Shown here: piece after piece, positions 9,969 to 20,827 of the stretch
Position numbering within the stretch: position 1 is the first letter of the stretch
How the letters are laid out: each line of letters begins with the position of its first letter
From: Paramoeba atlantica
Taxonomy: Eukaryota; Discosea
Assembly: GCA_977017575.1 (NCBI GenBank)
Contig: CDRNVI010000204.1
Span: forward strand, 1-35,765
Reading direction: 5' to 3'
DNA: 35,765 bases
Made by a program: the position numbers and the translations under genes
The notes under the pieces: model-generated
Seen by the model: only the letters and a program-made list of their open reading frames with translations
The model's database searches: none
What the model was told of the DNA's origin: nothing

Positions 9969-10672
9969 TCAAACCTCCACCCAGATGGTTAAGTTATCTC
10001 TCATGAGTTGCAATGACACACATGCTTCTTTATATGAGTCTTCATCAATCGTGTCCAACTCTCCAATCGCACTATCAAACCCCTCCTTGGTCATTTTGAT
10101 TGCTTTGTCTTCCTCTTCTTCATCCCAAAGAAACATTGAATAATAAAGAACACAACGCAACCGAGTGCTCTGAGTGCTGTGCAAATCACTCAAACAAATC
10201 TTCAGCGATTGTTCATAATATTTCCGAGCCTCTTCAGGTTCATATGTTGTGTGATTTACACGCCCCTGATTGTGATTGGAATGAATCACAAAAAAAGAAA
10301 AAGAGAAAGAGGAAAAAATTACCAGCATCCAATAAATGGAGGCCAAGAATTCTGGGTGAGAGGTTGATTGGTGGTTGACCCAAGAGTTGAAAACAGATTT
10401 GGTCAACTCAACAATCTTTTGGTTCTCATCAAATATTGGATCCCCTTCTTTTTCGAATGTTCCTGTGGTAAGAATCACCTGTTTTTCGTTATTATCCTGC
10501 GCGAGAGAAACCAGAAAGAAAGAGAAAAGAACAAAACCAACTGTTCCAGTGTATCAATAGAATCCCAGTCTGAGTTTGCTTGAATTCTCGGAAGAGCTTC
10601 AAGCAAAAGAACACTCTTCTTTTTCTTCACTCCTTCTTTCACTTTTGCCCAAGAATCATCCTCATTGGCCAT
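9969..10672 (-). CDS. Divergent 14-3-3 protein
   Basis: Three exons (10672-10538, 10496-10323, 10265-9969) give 201 residues, against about 245 for typical 14-3-3 proteins. The C-terminal half is recognisable: YYEQSLKICLSDLHSTQSTR, then FDSAIGELDTIDEDSYKEAC and LQLMRDNLTIW, matching the family signature (AFDEAIAELDTL...SYKDS...LLRDNLTLW). 14-3-3 dimers bind phosphoserine/threonine peptides. The N-terminal half is poorly conserved. The Asn of the family LALNFSVF segment is Tyr here (VLYYSMF) and I cannot find the Arg-Tyr pair of the binding groove, so phosphopeptide binding is doubtful. The introns are 41 and 57 bp; the latter is in frame and stop-free. It is convergent with LUC7 and head-to-head with the SNG1-like gene. 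Confidence 0.82.
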
Positions 10673-11018
10673 TCCTTCCCTTTGTTGATAAGAGAATCAA
10701 GAAGAATCCCGAGAAGAAAATCCAAAAGAGAAAGGCGTGTCCAAAGGTGGTGAAACGTGATCATGAGAAAAAACAGATTCAGAGAAAAGAAAAGTTGTTC
10801 TCACAATTGCAAAACTCACCCACCTCTCTTGTTTTCCTCTCTTTCCGCAAGTTGCGAACAACAAAAAATGAAATCCAGGAAAATCCAACCCAAGTTCCTG
10901 GAACTTTTGCTTTTTTTTTTTTCTTTCTTTCCTTTTTCGCTTTTGCCACCTTTTTCTTTTTCGTCTTTTTCGTCTTTTTCTCTTTCTCTCTTTTGTTTGT
11001 TTGTGTGAGTCTTGAAAA
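10673..11018. other. Divergent spacer between 14-3-3 and SNG1-like genes
   Basis: This 346-bp region separates two start codons and presumably contains both promoters. Its right third is a long pyrimidine tract (about 10908-11005). I recognise no specific motif. Confidence 0.5.
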
Positions 11019-13451
11019 ATGGGGAAAAAATCTTTGAAGGGAGAATTGGAAATTGCTCAGGAGGAGGGAGCTTTTGATCCTGCAGAAAGGTCTTCTTTTT
11101 TCTCTCTCTTTTTTTTCTTCTTCTCTCTCTTTTTCTCAACTCTTTTTCTAAACTCCCCTCCCCTTTTTCTTTCTCTCTCCCTCTTCTCTCTTTTTTTCTC
11201 TCTCTCTTTCAAGAGACAAAGTTCTCAAAAGAGTGGCACTTCGTTTCTTTGGCGCGTTATTGATTATGATGATTGTATTTGTGATTGTGTTGGCGTTGTA
11301 CTTTGGGGCCATGTGGGATCCTTCGACAAGAAAACTTGATATTTTGATTGTCAACAAAGATCAAGGGCTCTCTTTTGGAGGACGTTTTGAATTTTTTTAT
11401 TTTTTTTTTCTCTTTTTTCTCTTTTTTTTCTCATTTTGTTTCTCGCTTTTTCTCTCTTTGTTTTTCGATTTTATAAAAAGTTTCAAAAGCATCAAAACTG
11501 AGAGTTTTTGTTGAATAGAAAATCTCTCTCTTGGTGATATGGTCACCGATTTTCTTTTGAGTAAAAAGGTTTTTTTCCTCTTTCTTTCTTTCTTTCGGTT
11601 TCGAGAAATAAGAGAAAGAGAGACTTTTCTCCCCTTTGAGATTCTTTCTTTTCTTCTCTCCCCCTCATCTCAAATGATTAGGTTCTCGATTTTAAAGAAG
11701 ATTCTGATCCTCTCTCTCGAGGGCCAGATTTTGGGAGACATCGTGTTGTCGAATACAAAGATTGGGGCGTTTTGACCATTCCAGGTTATTTTCCTTTTTT
11801 TTTTTGATTTTTTTTTTGAATCAAATTGTTTCAAATAATAATAATTAAATCATGGTTTTTCATTCAATTGTCTTTAAAATGTCTTTGTTGTTCCAAGGAA
11901 AAAGAAATTGAATGCTCTTTTTCAAATAGAGAATTACACCGTTAGTTATGTTCAAGCTTTGTTTCAAGATCTTGGGGAATACGAGAATCCAATTCGTTTT
12001 GATTATAATCAAGGAAGACAAAAAACAACTGCTGGTTTGTGGAATAATAATTTTGCAGGAGAAAAGAGGGGGAAAAAAGAAAAGAAAAAAGAAAAAGAAA
12101 TTTCTTTCCAAAAAATTATCAAAATCGATGAATAGATTATGATTACTAATCATTCTCTTTGAAAAATAGATGCTGCAAAAAATATTGTTTCTGCATTGAT
12201 TGCTGGGATTAGTAAAGAATTAGCTATTAGAACCGTTTCTGGGGAAGTGCTTCCTTATAATTGTAGTGATGTCACTGCTGCAGCTGTTGTTGATCCTGTA
12301 ATCCATTTCATTTTGATTTAATTTATTTCATCTTTTTTTCTTTTCTTAAAAAATCATTTTCTTTTCTCTTCTTTCTCTCTTTTCGAATAGATTTATCTCT
12401 TGATTGTTGTTTCATTTCCTGTCATTGCAAACGGATACAATTTTATCACTTATATGGGTGTCAATATTCTTTGGACTGTCGCTGCTTCATTGTTAAATAT
12501 TTCAATGACTGTCACACATCCTCTTTTTAAACAAGTCCTTCTTTTTTCCCTCTTTTATTACTCTCATCTTGAAGAATGCTTTGACCTCTAACTCTTCTGA
12601 ATTTAGTTTTCTTTGACCGCAGTCCATGTCATTAGAACTGTCTGTATTTTAATTTGTTGCTTCTTTCAATCGTTATTCTTTATGAGCATTGTGGCAGGTT
12701 CTCTTCTCTCTCTTCTCTCTTCTCTCTTCTTCTCTTGATTTTTAACTTCATATCCTTTTATTCTCAGCTTACGCTGATGTGGATCAATTTGCACATTCAT
12801 TTGGGGCGATTTGGATGTATTTATTTTTTGTTTTAATCACCTTTCAAACTCTTCTCAATTTTTTGATTCGAATGTTGGGTGTTGCTGGACTGTTGTTATT
12901 GAGGTATTTTTCTTATTTTGCACTTTATTAATGTGGTTCCTAGCAAAAGAATTTGGTCAAACATCTCAAATTCTATTTATTTAGTCCTATCCTTGTTCTG
13001 CAAATCACAACATCAAATGCCATCATTCACACCGACATGATGCCTGGTTTTTACGGAACCCTTGGAGTTGGTCTTCCATTTTACCATGCAATTGAGGTAT
13101 TGTTATTATTCAAATCAAATCAACTTGATCTTTTTTTTTATTTGGATTTGGTAGGGTCTCAGATTTATGGTCATTGGACAAACTGATTCACGAATTGGCA
13201 CAAATATCGGTCTCTCTTTTTCATATTGTCAGTTTTTAAAAACTGCAAGTGTGTTTCTCAATTTTTTTCTTTCAGGAGTTCTCCTTGCTTATTTTGTTGG
13301 CTTTTATCTTCTCAATGCTCTGCTGTGGCACATCAAAGTCAAAAAATTTATCAAACAATACCAATCCGATACAGTTGTTGATGCGGGTACTTCCGCAGCT
13401 TTGGCGTTTCCTTCTGATCATGGAAAAGGATTTGCTGGTGCTTCATTTTAG
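11019..13451 (+). CDS. SNG1/DUF3533-family multi-pass membrane protein
   Basis: Twelve exons fit with correct phases: 11019-11089, 11214-11383, 11519-11568, 11682-11784, 11930-12034, 12170-12297, 12391-12534, 12607-12697, 12768-12903, 12985-13096, 13155-13209, 13276-13451; total 446 residues. One membrane segment lies near residues 35-55 (FFGALLIMMIVFVIVLALYF). It is followed by a large soluble loop beginning with the family-like LDILIVNKDQG and containing YNVSY-like and SKELAIRTVSG segments. From residue 210 there are about five to six membrane segments. The architecture matches the DUF3533 family, whose yeast member SNG1 confers nitrosoguanidine resistance, and which resembles the ABC-2 permease fold; the substrate is unknown. 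The Met start is supported by an uninterrupted first exon. The gene is tail-to-tail with the oxidoreductase, 244 bp apart. Confidence 0.88.
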
Positions 13452-13695
13452 AAAAAAATTTTGATCAAGAGCCATCGAAAGAATGGATCTCTTTTCCCCA
13501 AGTCGAAGGACAACACAAAAATATTTTTTTTCCTTTTTTTTGACTTTAAATGTGGTTTTGAGAGGAGAGTTTTGGCTTTTGTTTTGTGTTATTTTGAAAG
13601 GTCGAGCTTGTGAATCACAACAATGAGGGTTTTTGGGTGGTGATGGAAGAAGAGAAATGACACAAAAAAAAAATGCAATAAAATTTCATTTCTTC

Positions 13696-15842
13696 CTACA
13701 AATGAGGAACATTTTCGACTTCCCTTGCAGGAAGCATTTGGTTCTGTATTTTCTCTGCCTCTTCTTCTGTACATTGAAAAGCCGCTATCAAATTCTTTTT
13801 CTTTTCTTCATCATTTTTTTCACCAGTCTGGATGAGAAATTCTTGAGGAGGTCCAGGATATCCAAGAGATTGCCAGGCTTTAGTTGCAAATAAGTCTTTT
13901 CCTTTCATCATAGACGTTAACATAGATCCAATCACACCAACTAAAAAGGAGAAAAGGGTCGAATTTTTGAGAAAAACGAGGAAATCATATTTCCTCCCGG
14001 AAAAAAAGAAAAAAAGAAAATCAAACAATATGGAATTTGTCCTGCTCCTGCCTCTGGACCAATTGGGACAAGCATCGCACTTTCGACTTTCGAATACCTA
14101 AACCAAGAGACAATGTCAAAACAATCCAAAAAAACAAAATCAAAAATGCAAACGATTTCATTGGAGTCTTCGATATGGAGGCAAGGATATTTCTTGCAAC
14201 GACGTTTCTGTCCCAAATATAAATTTTGACAAAAAATAAACATGAAAATTTATTTGAAAGTAAAAGCAAAAGAGAATAGGAATACAATTTCAAGGTGAGA
14301 AGAAAAGAAAAGAAGTCAAATACCCTTGTAAACGAGCAGCAAAGCTAACTTTCTTATCCGCATCACAACAATCTCCAATTGCGAAAATATGTTTCCAGAT
14401 CAATCTTGGAGTTTCAACTTGCATATACTCATTAACATGAATTTCTCCCTAAAAAGAGAAAGAGAGAGTTAGAAGAAAGAGAAAAGTTGAAAACAATTTC
14501 CAAAAATAATAAAGAAAATAAAAACATGATCATTTACAGCTTTTTTTAGCGCCTCTTGATATGAACTACAATTAATATGAGATCCATTACAAAAGAAGAC
14601 AAGATCAGTTGGGATTTTAACTCCTGAAACTGTCATCGCAGAAATAGGACCCAATAAATATCGAGAGTTTGCCACTAAAAAAAAGAATAAGAATTTTTTC
14701 ATTCAGAAACAAAAAAGGAGACTCTTTCTTGATATTGCAAGACTCAAAAACTACTCGAGAAAAATCTTTTCAAAAAAGAATGAAGAAATACTCAACCATT
14801 CGCTTCTTCCAATGATTCTCCCAAAGAACTCAAATCAACTCTCTCATTCAACAACACTTCCACCCCTGTTTTTTTCAAAAGCTCCAACAATTTCTGACTC
14901 AATTTCAAATCAAGATCATCTCTTGAAGAAAGAAGACGATTTCCTGAGTGAACAAGAAAGATTTTTTTGTCTTGGTAAGAGAGAGAGATTTCTCCTGCAA
15001 GTTCAATGCCAACTGGCCCTCCCCCAATGACCAGGATGGTTTTGGATTTGACGATGTTTGCTAAGAGAGAGAGGAAAATGAGGGATAACCTCTTTCATTT
15101 CATTGTCTATAGAGGTATATTTTTCTTTTATCCTTCTCATTCACCACTTCCCCTCTCCTTTCACCCTCAGAAAAAAAAATTCCCCAAACCTCTCAAATCT
15201 TTGTACATCTCAGAAACCCTCATCGCAGAATCAAAAGGGATTTTGGCAGGAAAAGCATATGAAGTTCCTGTTGCCAATACCAAAAAATCAAATTTAATTT
15301 TTTCTTCATGTCCAAAGATTTCCACATACGATGAAGTGATGTTTGTCACATCTCCCTATTTTGCGAAGTTGTTGAAAGAAAAGAGAGCGAGAGAGAGAGA
15401 ATCAGAACTGACAGAGATCATTTTTTTGTTTCTTTTGCCATCTCCTTTGCTCTCTTTTTTCTTAAATCATCCTCAAAGTGATTTTAAAAGTTACCTTGAT
15501 CACAGAACCAGTTTTGAGAAGTTTGTCATATGGGATACAAATCGCTTTTTCGAAATCTGTTGTTGAACCGCTGGAAGCAAAGGAGTGAATCGGAGAAAGA
15601 AGAGGGGAAAAGTGAGAGAAAAAAATGAAACCGAAGTGCGCCAACGTTGTGAAAGAAATAGTCTTTTCTGTCAATCAAAACACAGTTTGCTTTTCCTTCA
15701 AGAGCCTAGTCTCGAAGAATTAAGCTTTTTTCTTGCAGAGAACGATTTTGGAGAAAAAAGAGAAAGAAAAAGAAAGAACCTTCGCACATTCAATCCCACC
15801 GTATCCCCCACCAACAATCACAACAACAGGTTTCCCAGCCAT
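13696..15842 (-). CDS. AIFM2/FSP1-like FAD-dependent NAD(P)H oxidoreductase
   Basis: Ten exons (15842-15780, 15705-15632, 15570-15495, 15355-15190, 15060-14797, 14674-14538, 14448-14324, 14207-14154, 14097-14027, 13940-13696) give 424 residues. The FAD-binding Rossmann motif VIVGGGYGGIE is at residues 7-17, and DYFFHNVGALR follows as in FSP1. LVLATG is near 96-101, the second nucleotide fold is VIGGGPVGIELAGE at 137-150, and FAIGDC is at 282-287. The C terminus continues beyond the usual ~370 residues with a Lys/Glu-rich tail. The family reduces quinones with NAD(P)H; human FSP1 suppresses lipid peroxidation. There is no N-terminal Gly for myristoylation and no clear targeting peptide. Its promoter must lie in the spacer before paralogue E. 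I did not assign a more precise orthologue. Confidence 0.9.
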
Positions 15843-16674
15843 ATCAATGGATCGAGATTGTCCTCCCCCCATTCTCCCCACACATCAGTTTAAACGGTCC
15901 TCTTTTCTCTTTCTTTTTCTCTTCTTTTTCCAAGAACCGAAACAAAACAAAATTAACCAGAACAAATTTTTTTCATCCCGTGTTCAATTCCCTTTCGGGA
16001 TTCTTTTTTTTTCCTTTTTTTTCTTTTTTTTTCGTTTTTTTTGTTTTTCCTCCCTCTTCTTCTCTTTTCTCTTCTCTCTTTCTTTTCTCTTTTGTCTCTG
16101 ATTTTTTTTTTGGGATCACATTCTTTGGAAAAAACCTCAAGACAGCTTTTTTTGTTTCTTTTTCTTCTCCATTTTCCCTCCTCTTTTCTCTCTTCTCTCT
16201 CTTCTCTCTCTTTCTTTGTGCCTCTCTTTTTGGTCTTTTTGGGGTTGTTTTTGTCTTTCTTCTTCTTCTTTTTGAGGTTTTTGGTTTTTGGGATCTCGTT
16301 CTCTCATCTTTTCGTTTGAATTGTCTTTCTTCTCCTTCTTCTTTGGTGGTTCCTCACTTTTTGAGAACTGTTTGTCTTTTTTCTTCTTTTTTTCTTTTTT
16401 TTTCTCAATTTATTGAAAAAACAATTCTCAGAAACCTCTTTCTCTCTCTCTCTCTTTGTGGGGACATCTCTATTTTCTTGATTGTTCCTCATTTTAATTT
16501 GTTTTGGGTCTCAGCAGTCTTTTTGTGTGTGTGTGTGTATGTGTTGGGTGGGCATAGTTTTGGTTTCGTTTTCTTTTTCTTTTTCATTTCATTCGAATTT
16601 TGTGTGTGTGATTTTTAATTGTTTTTTCCCTCCCTCACATTTCTTTTCTTTTCAATCCCACAGAGAGAGACAAA
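15843..16674. promoter_or_regulatory. Head-to-head spacer of oxidoreductase and paralogue E; duplicated TRIM-NHL upstream region
   Basis: From about 16100 to 16674 the sequence is the same upstream module as that of paralogue B in its sense orientation. It includes GTGCCTCTCTTTTTGG near 16218, TTTGAGGTTTTTGG near 16273, GGGATCTCGTTCTC near 16289 and GTGGGGACATCTC near 16458. It is strongly CT-rich. A short GT microsatellite lies near 16525-16540. The conserved core found at 4324-4425 is absent, consistent with the partner gene here being unrelated. The first ~250 bp hold no recognisable feature. Confidence 0.6.
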
Positions 16675-18822
16675 ATGAGTGAAAAAAGAGGAAAGAGAAA
16701 GAGAGGAGGAGGAGAAGAAACAGAATTAGAAAGTGAGAAAAAGAGAAAAACCAAAAGAGGAAAGAAAGAGAAAGAAGATGATGTTGATGTTGTTGTAATT
16801 GAAGATGACAATGTTGATGAAAAAGAACAAAGAGAAGATGTTCTTGGAAAGAGAGAAGAAGAAGTGATGACTAAAAGAAGAAGAAAGGAAGAAGAAGAGA
16901 AAAAGAAAAGATTTGAATGTGGAATATGTTTGGAATTGATGAGTTGGGAAAAAGAACCAAGGTTGTTACCTTGTTGTGCTCTTTCTTTTTGTACTCTTTG
17001 TCTCAACAAACTCTTTCTTCTTCAAAATCCTTCCTCTTCTTCTTCTTCTTCTTCCTCTTTGAAAGGAGTGAAATGTCCAGTTTGTAGAGAAGTGAACGAA
17101 TGTGAAAGCGTTGAAACACTTTCGATGAATTATTTGATTCCAGAAACGATTGATGTTCTTCTTTCTTCAAATTTGATTTCTTTCTCCCACCAACCAGGTT
17201 TTCTTTCTTCCTTTTATTGTGAGAAAGTTATTTCAAAGTTGAAAAACAAAACAATAGGAGATGAATCAGAATGTGTGAATTTCGAAACGTGTGGAAAACA
17301 AACTCGAATGTTTTGTTCTATTTGTAACATGTTTATTTGTGATTCTTGTGATCCATCTCACACTTCAACTATTTTCTCTCGAAATCACAAACGATGTGAA
17401 AGAGATGGTGTTGAGGGAAGAGGTGGAAGAAGAAGATTGGAAGAGGAGGGAGGGGTGGTGGGAGTGATGGGATTGGAGAATTTGAAGAAGAGAGAATGTT
17501 CAAAACATCCATCTGAAACAATCAGTGGATATTGTTTTCAATGTTCTTCTTTTGTTTGTCTTCGTTGTGTTCTTGAAACTCATGTTCAACACAATGAGAA
17601 AGTGAAATCGATTGAAGAAAGTATTTTGAAGAAAAGGAATGAAGTTGTAAAGGTTGGAGATAAATTGGAGAAAAGATTGATTGAGATTGAAGAAGAAAGA
17701 AAAAGGATTGAAAAAGAAATGAGAGAATTAGAAGAGAAATTAGAAAAGAAAAGAATTGAAAAGAAAGAAATAGAATTGGAGAAACAAGATTTGAGAATCA
17801 GAAAAGATTCAATTATTCGTTTATCCAACACACCAACAACAACAACAACAACAACAACAACTGATTGTGATGTTTCTCTCTTTTTTGATGATCAACTTTT
17901 TTCAACTCTTCTTCAAACTGCAAATGATATTGTTTCTGAAGGAGGTGTTGTTGGATTACTGAAACCAAAGAAAGGAGTGATTTGTTGTGATGGTGGTGGT
18001 GATTCTTTTCGTTTAGTTTCTTCTTTTCGTTTGAAGAATCAACCTTTAGGAGTGAGTGTGAACAGTGATGGGAATATTTTTGTTTGTGAATTTCGGGGTG
18101 GATTGAAAGTGAGAGATAAAGAAGGAAATGAGATGATTAAATCAACAATTCAGAAAACAATTGATTCACTTCAGTTGAAACCTTATGATGTTTCAATTGG
18201 ATTGAATGATCAAATTGTTGTTCTTGATTGGTCTCAAGATTCTCATAGAGTTGTAATATTAAACAAAGAAGGAGAATTGATCAAATCTTTTGGATCAAGA
18301 GGTTCTAAAGATGGTCAGTTTAATGATCCATATGGTGTGGATGTGGATGAAGAAGGTAGAATTATTGTTTGTGATACTTTGAATAATCGAATTCAAGTGT
18401 TTGATAATGATGGATCTTTTCTTCATTCTTTTGGTTCAAAAGGTTCTTCTGAAGGTCAATTTGACCAACCTCAGAGTGTTGTAGTTGATAGAGATGGGAA
18501 TATTATTATTTCTGAGACTTTGAATCATCGAATTCAAGTGATGGATATTGAAGGGAATTTTATTCGATGTTTTGGAACATTTGGTTCAGGTGATTCTCAA
18601 TTCGAATGTCCAAAAGGTGTTGATGTGGATGGGGAAGGTAGAATTGTTGTTTGTGATAGAGGAAATAGAAGAGTGAGTGTGTTTGAGAAAGATGGAACAT
18701 TTCTTTTTTCATTTGGTAAACATCACATGAAGAATCCTATTGGGGTTGTTGTTGATTCATTTGGAACAATTATTGTTTCAGATAATGAGAAAAAGTCAAT
18801 TCAATTTTGGAAATCATTTTGA
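16675..18822 (+). CDS. TRIM-NHL paralogue E
   Basis: ATG 16675 (context GACAAAATGAGTG) opens a frame to TGA 18820-18822. The family intron is 17198-17257 (60 bp, GT-AG). Splicing gives 695 residues, and retention would add 20 residues in frame because the intron has no stop. Domains: basic tail with NLS-like clusters, RING (CGIC ... PCCALSFCTLC ... CPVC), B-box-1-like cluster (FETCGKQTRMFCSIC), B-box 2 (CSKH ... CFQC ... CLRC ... H..H), coiled coil, a run of nine Thr and the six-bladed NHL propeller ending IQFWKSF. All zinc ligands visible in B are present and no lesion is seen. It is tail-to-tail with F across 2.7 kb that contains remnants of other family members. Its 3' flank matches that of G. 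Confidence 0.92.
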   Translation: MSEKRGKRKRGGGEETELESEKKRKTKRGKKEKEDDVDVVVIEDDNVDEKEQREDVLGKREEEVMTKRRRKEEEEKKKRFECGICLELMSWEKEPRLLPCCALSFCTLCLNKLFLLQNPSSSSSSSSSLKGVKCPVCREVNECESVETLSMNYLIPETIDVLLSSNLISFSHQPGFLSSFYCEKVISKLKNKTIGDESECVNFETCGKQTRMFCSICNMFICDSCDPSHTSTIFSRNHKRCERDGVEGRGGRRRLEEEGGVVGVMGLENLKKRECSKHPSETISGYCFQCSSFVCLRCVLETHVQHNEKVKSIEESILKKRNEVVKVGDKLEKRLIEIEEERKRIEKEMRELEEKLEKKRIEKKEIELEKQDLRIRKDSIIRLSNTPTTTTTTTTTDCDVSLFFDDQLFSTLLQTANDIVSEGGVVGLLKPKKGVICCDGGGDSFRLVSSFRLKNQPLGVSVNSDGNIFVCEFRGGLKVRDKEGNEMIKSTIQKTIDSLQLKPYDVSIGLNDQIVVLDWSQDSHRVVILNKEGELIKSFGSRGSKDGQFNDPYGVDVDEEGRIIVCDTLNNRIQVFDNDGSFLHSFGSKGSSEGQFDQPQSVVVDRDGNIIISETLNHRIQVMDIEGNFIRCFGTFGSGDSQFECPKGVDVDGEGRIVVCDRGNRRVSVFEKDGTFLFSFGKHHMKNPIGVVVDSFGTIIVSDNEKKSIQFWKSF

Positions 18823-19320
18823 AAGAGATAGAGGTTTTTTCTTTTCTCTTTTTTTCTTTTTTGATTTTGATTTGTTTTATTTTATTTTTTTGGATCATTT
18901 TTTTCTTTATTTTTTCTTTTTGTTTCCTTTTTTGTTTGAAGAAAATTAAAAACAAGAAAATAATAGTTTTTCTCTTCTCTCCTCTTCTTCTTCCCCCCCA
19001 AATCAGCATCATTCTTCTTCTTCCAATTTTTGATTCAATTTTTTGATCCTTCTTCTTCAAAAATACTTTTCTTTGATTTTGTTTCTCCTCTTCATTTTTT
19101 GAGTTTTATTGTTGTGTGTGTGTTTTGTGTTTTTGTGAAAATTTTCTCTCTTTCTCTTCCTCTTCTCTTCCTCTTCTCTTTTTTTTTGATTGAAATTATT
19201 TTTCTTTTTTTTTTTTGTTTTCTTCAAATTTTGTTGTTGTTTTAAAGAAATGATTCTTTTTTGTTCTTTGGTGTTCTTGCTCTGTCTTTTTGTTGAGATT
19301 CCCATTTTTTTTTGATATTA
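18823..19320 (+). repeat. 3' flank of paralogue E, shared with paralogue G (inverted at about 34050-34585)
   Basis: After the stop codon the flank can be followed against the minus strand left of G: ATTCTTCTTCTTCCAATTTT near 19011, CTCCTCTTCATTTTTTGAG near 19085, GATTGAAATTATTTTTC near 19187 and AAGAAATGATTCTTTTTTG near 19244 all have counterparts at 34050-34310. The duplication unit therefore extended roughly 500 bp past the gene. No coding sequence is seen. Confidence 0.7.
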
Positions 19321-19615
19321 TTTTTTGTTCTGTTCCTTTTTTTTGTTTTCTCTTCTTTGTCTCTTTGTTTCTGTTTTCCTTCCTTTACCTTCTTTCTTCT
19401 CTGTTTTTTGAATTTTGCTTTTTGTCTCTGGTTTTGAGTGTGGTTTTTTGTTGTTTTTAGTGTGTTGTTTCCTTTGTTGATAGTTTCTTTTGGAATAAAC
19501 ACTCAGGTGGGTTCCCACTTAAGTTTCTTTCAAGTACATCCACAAAATCAGAAATAGAGAGGTGCAAACATAAATTTGAAACATAGAGGTGCAAATGAAA
19601 ATATCATAGGTCTTT
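19321..19615. other. Spacer segment without a gene
   Basis: The left part (about 19380-19480, TTTGTCTCTGGTTTTGAGTG) recurs inverted at about 21235-21330 in the 3' flank of F. Near 19558-19600 the decamer GAGGTGCAAA occurs twice, 35 bp apart. Nothing else is recognised. Confidence 0.45.
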
Positions 19616-19619
19616 TTTT

Positions 19620-20071
19620 TCTTTTTTTTGGTTGTTGTTGGGAGGGGGGAGAGGAGGAATTCATATTTTTTGGTTGATTGAATGAGAGAAACACAATTTT
19701 TGGAAAAATGAAATTTTAATCAACAAACAAATTGAGAAATAGTAATTCCACAAAAGGATCAAGAATTTGAGAAAATTCTCACCATCCCCACATCAAAACC
19801 AAACAAAATTGAAATTGAGAAATGAAGAAAGAAAGAGAAGAAAGAAAAGGATGAGGGAGAGAAGAAGAAAGAGATATCAGAAACAGACAAAGGGAGAGTG
19901 AAGAAGACAAAAAACCAACAACCCCAAAAAAGAGAGGCACAAGAAACGAAATGAAAGAGAAGAGAGACAAGAGAGAGAAAAACGAGAATGAAAAAGTTTT
20001 TGGTGTGTTTTTGTGATATTTTTTTCAGAGGTTTAAAAAGTTTTGAATCCTCTTTTCGTATCCTTCCTTTT
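19620..20071 (-). repeat. Scar of a deleted TRIM-NHL gene: 3' flank joined to 5' upstream module
   Basis: Bases 19620-19910 match, inverted, the 3' flank of paralogue H (about 33660-33960), including GAGGAATTCATATTTT and CAGAAACAGACAAAGGGAG. Directly after, 19911-20071 matches the 5' upstream module of a minus-strand family member such as B (about 4200-4425), including CCCCAAAAAAGAGAGGCAC and the conserved core. The order, 3' flank then 5' flank of a minus-strand gene with no gene body between them, indicates that a whole gene was deleted at about 19910. The match was made by eye. Confidence 0.55.
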
Positions 20072-20827
20072 TCACAGCGGAAAAAAAGGCCCCTGAATTT
20101 ACCACTTCTACCAGAAAAGGGGGTCATTTGAAAAGGGGGTCTTTTCTGCTGCTACTTTCTTGAAATGGAGCAATCCCTTCCCCAAAAAAGGGTAAAATTG
20201 GTTTGGAAAGAAATAAATTTTATTTTTCAAGAGAAACCAATCCGTCCTTTGGAATGGGAGGATGGATTGGTTCAGGAGGATAAAAAAGAGGTTCTGGTTC
20301 TGTTTTGTCTTCGTGCCAAAGTTGATAGGCAATCACAGTGAATCTGACACCAGAAAAGTTTTTCTGGAAATGAAACTTCCTTCGCGAGAATTAAAATTTC
20401 GCTTTGTAACCGCGTACTTCCTATCAGGTTTTCGTTTCCCCATCCGAAAATGTCCACAAAAAAACTGGGTGTAAACTGTAGTTTAGATATCTGGGAATGA
20501 AAAAAAGATACCATTTTGCTCAGAAGTGATGGGCATTTTGAGATTTGGCTCCAATGGCAGAACCTCTCAAAAGGCCAAAAACCATCAAAATCAAACACAC
20601 ATACAAAGAAACCAAAAAACTAATTCGATCAGATTGTAGAGTATCACAAAAGAAACCTTGTTGTAAATTTTGAGCACTAAAAGGGCAAAAATCGAACACG
20701 AAAACCTTCCAACGGAAAACAAGGAATTCTGTGGCGAAGAAAGCAGGAAAACCACACGAAAAAAAAAGAAAGAAAAGTTGTCCACAATAGGGTCTGGTCA
20801 AATTCAGCACTGTTTTTTCCGCTGTGA
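20072..20827. mobile_element. 756-bp non-autonomous DNA transposon with terminal inverted repeats
   Basis: The left end TCACAGCGGAAAAAA and the right end, read on the other strand (TCACAGCGGAAAAAA), are identical for 15 bases. After a short gap they agree again in CTGAATTT.ACC. The element interrupts the third copy of the head-to-head spacer; flanking sequence CCTTCC plus T-run plus CTC is continuous in the copy near 30600. The target was a run of about eight T, so the target duplication (1-2 T) cannot be fixed. Open frames of 70-108 codons inside (20262-20474 plus strand, 20272-20598 minus strand) resemble no transposase I know. Terminal CAC and a very short duplication recall the CACTA/Mirage group, but the family is not established. 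Confidence 0.75.

Noticed and set aside
13589-15674. Separate small genes on the minus strand between 13589 and 15674
   Set aside because: They join through phase-consistent GT-AG introns into one FAD oxidoreductase with motifs in the expected order.
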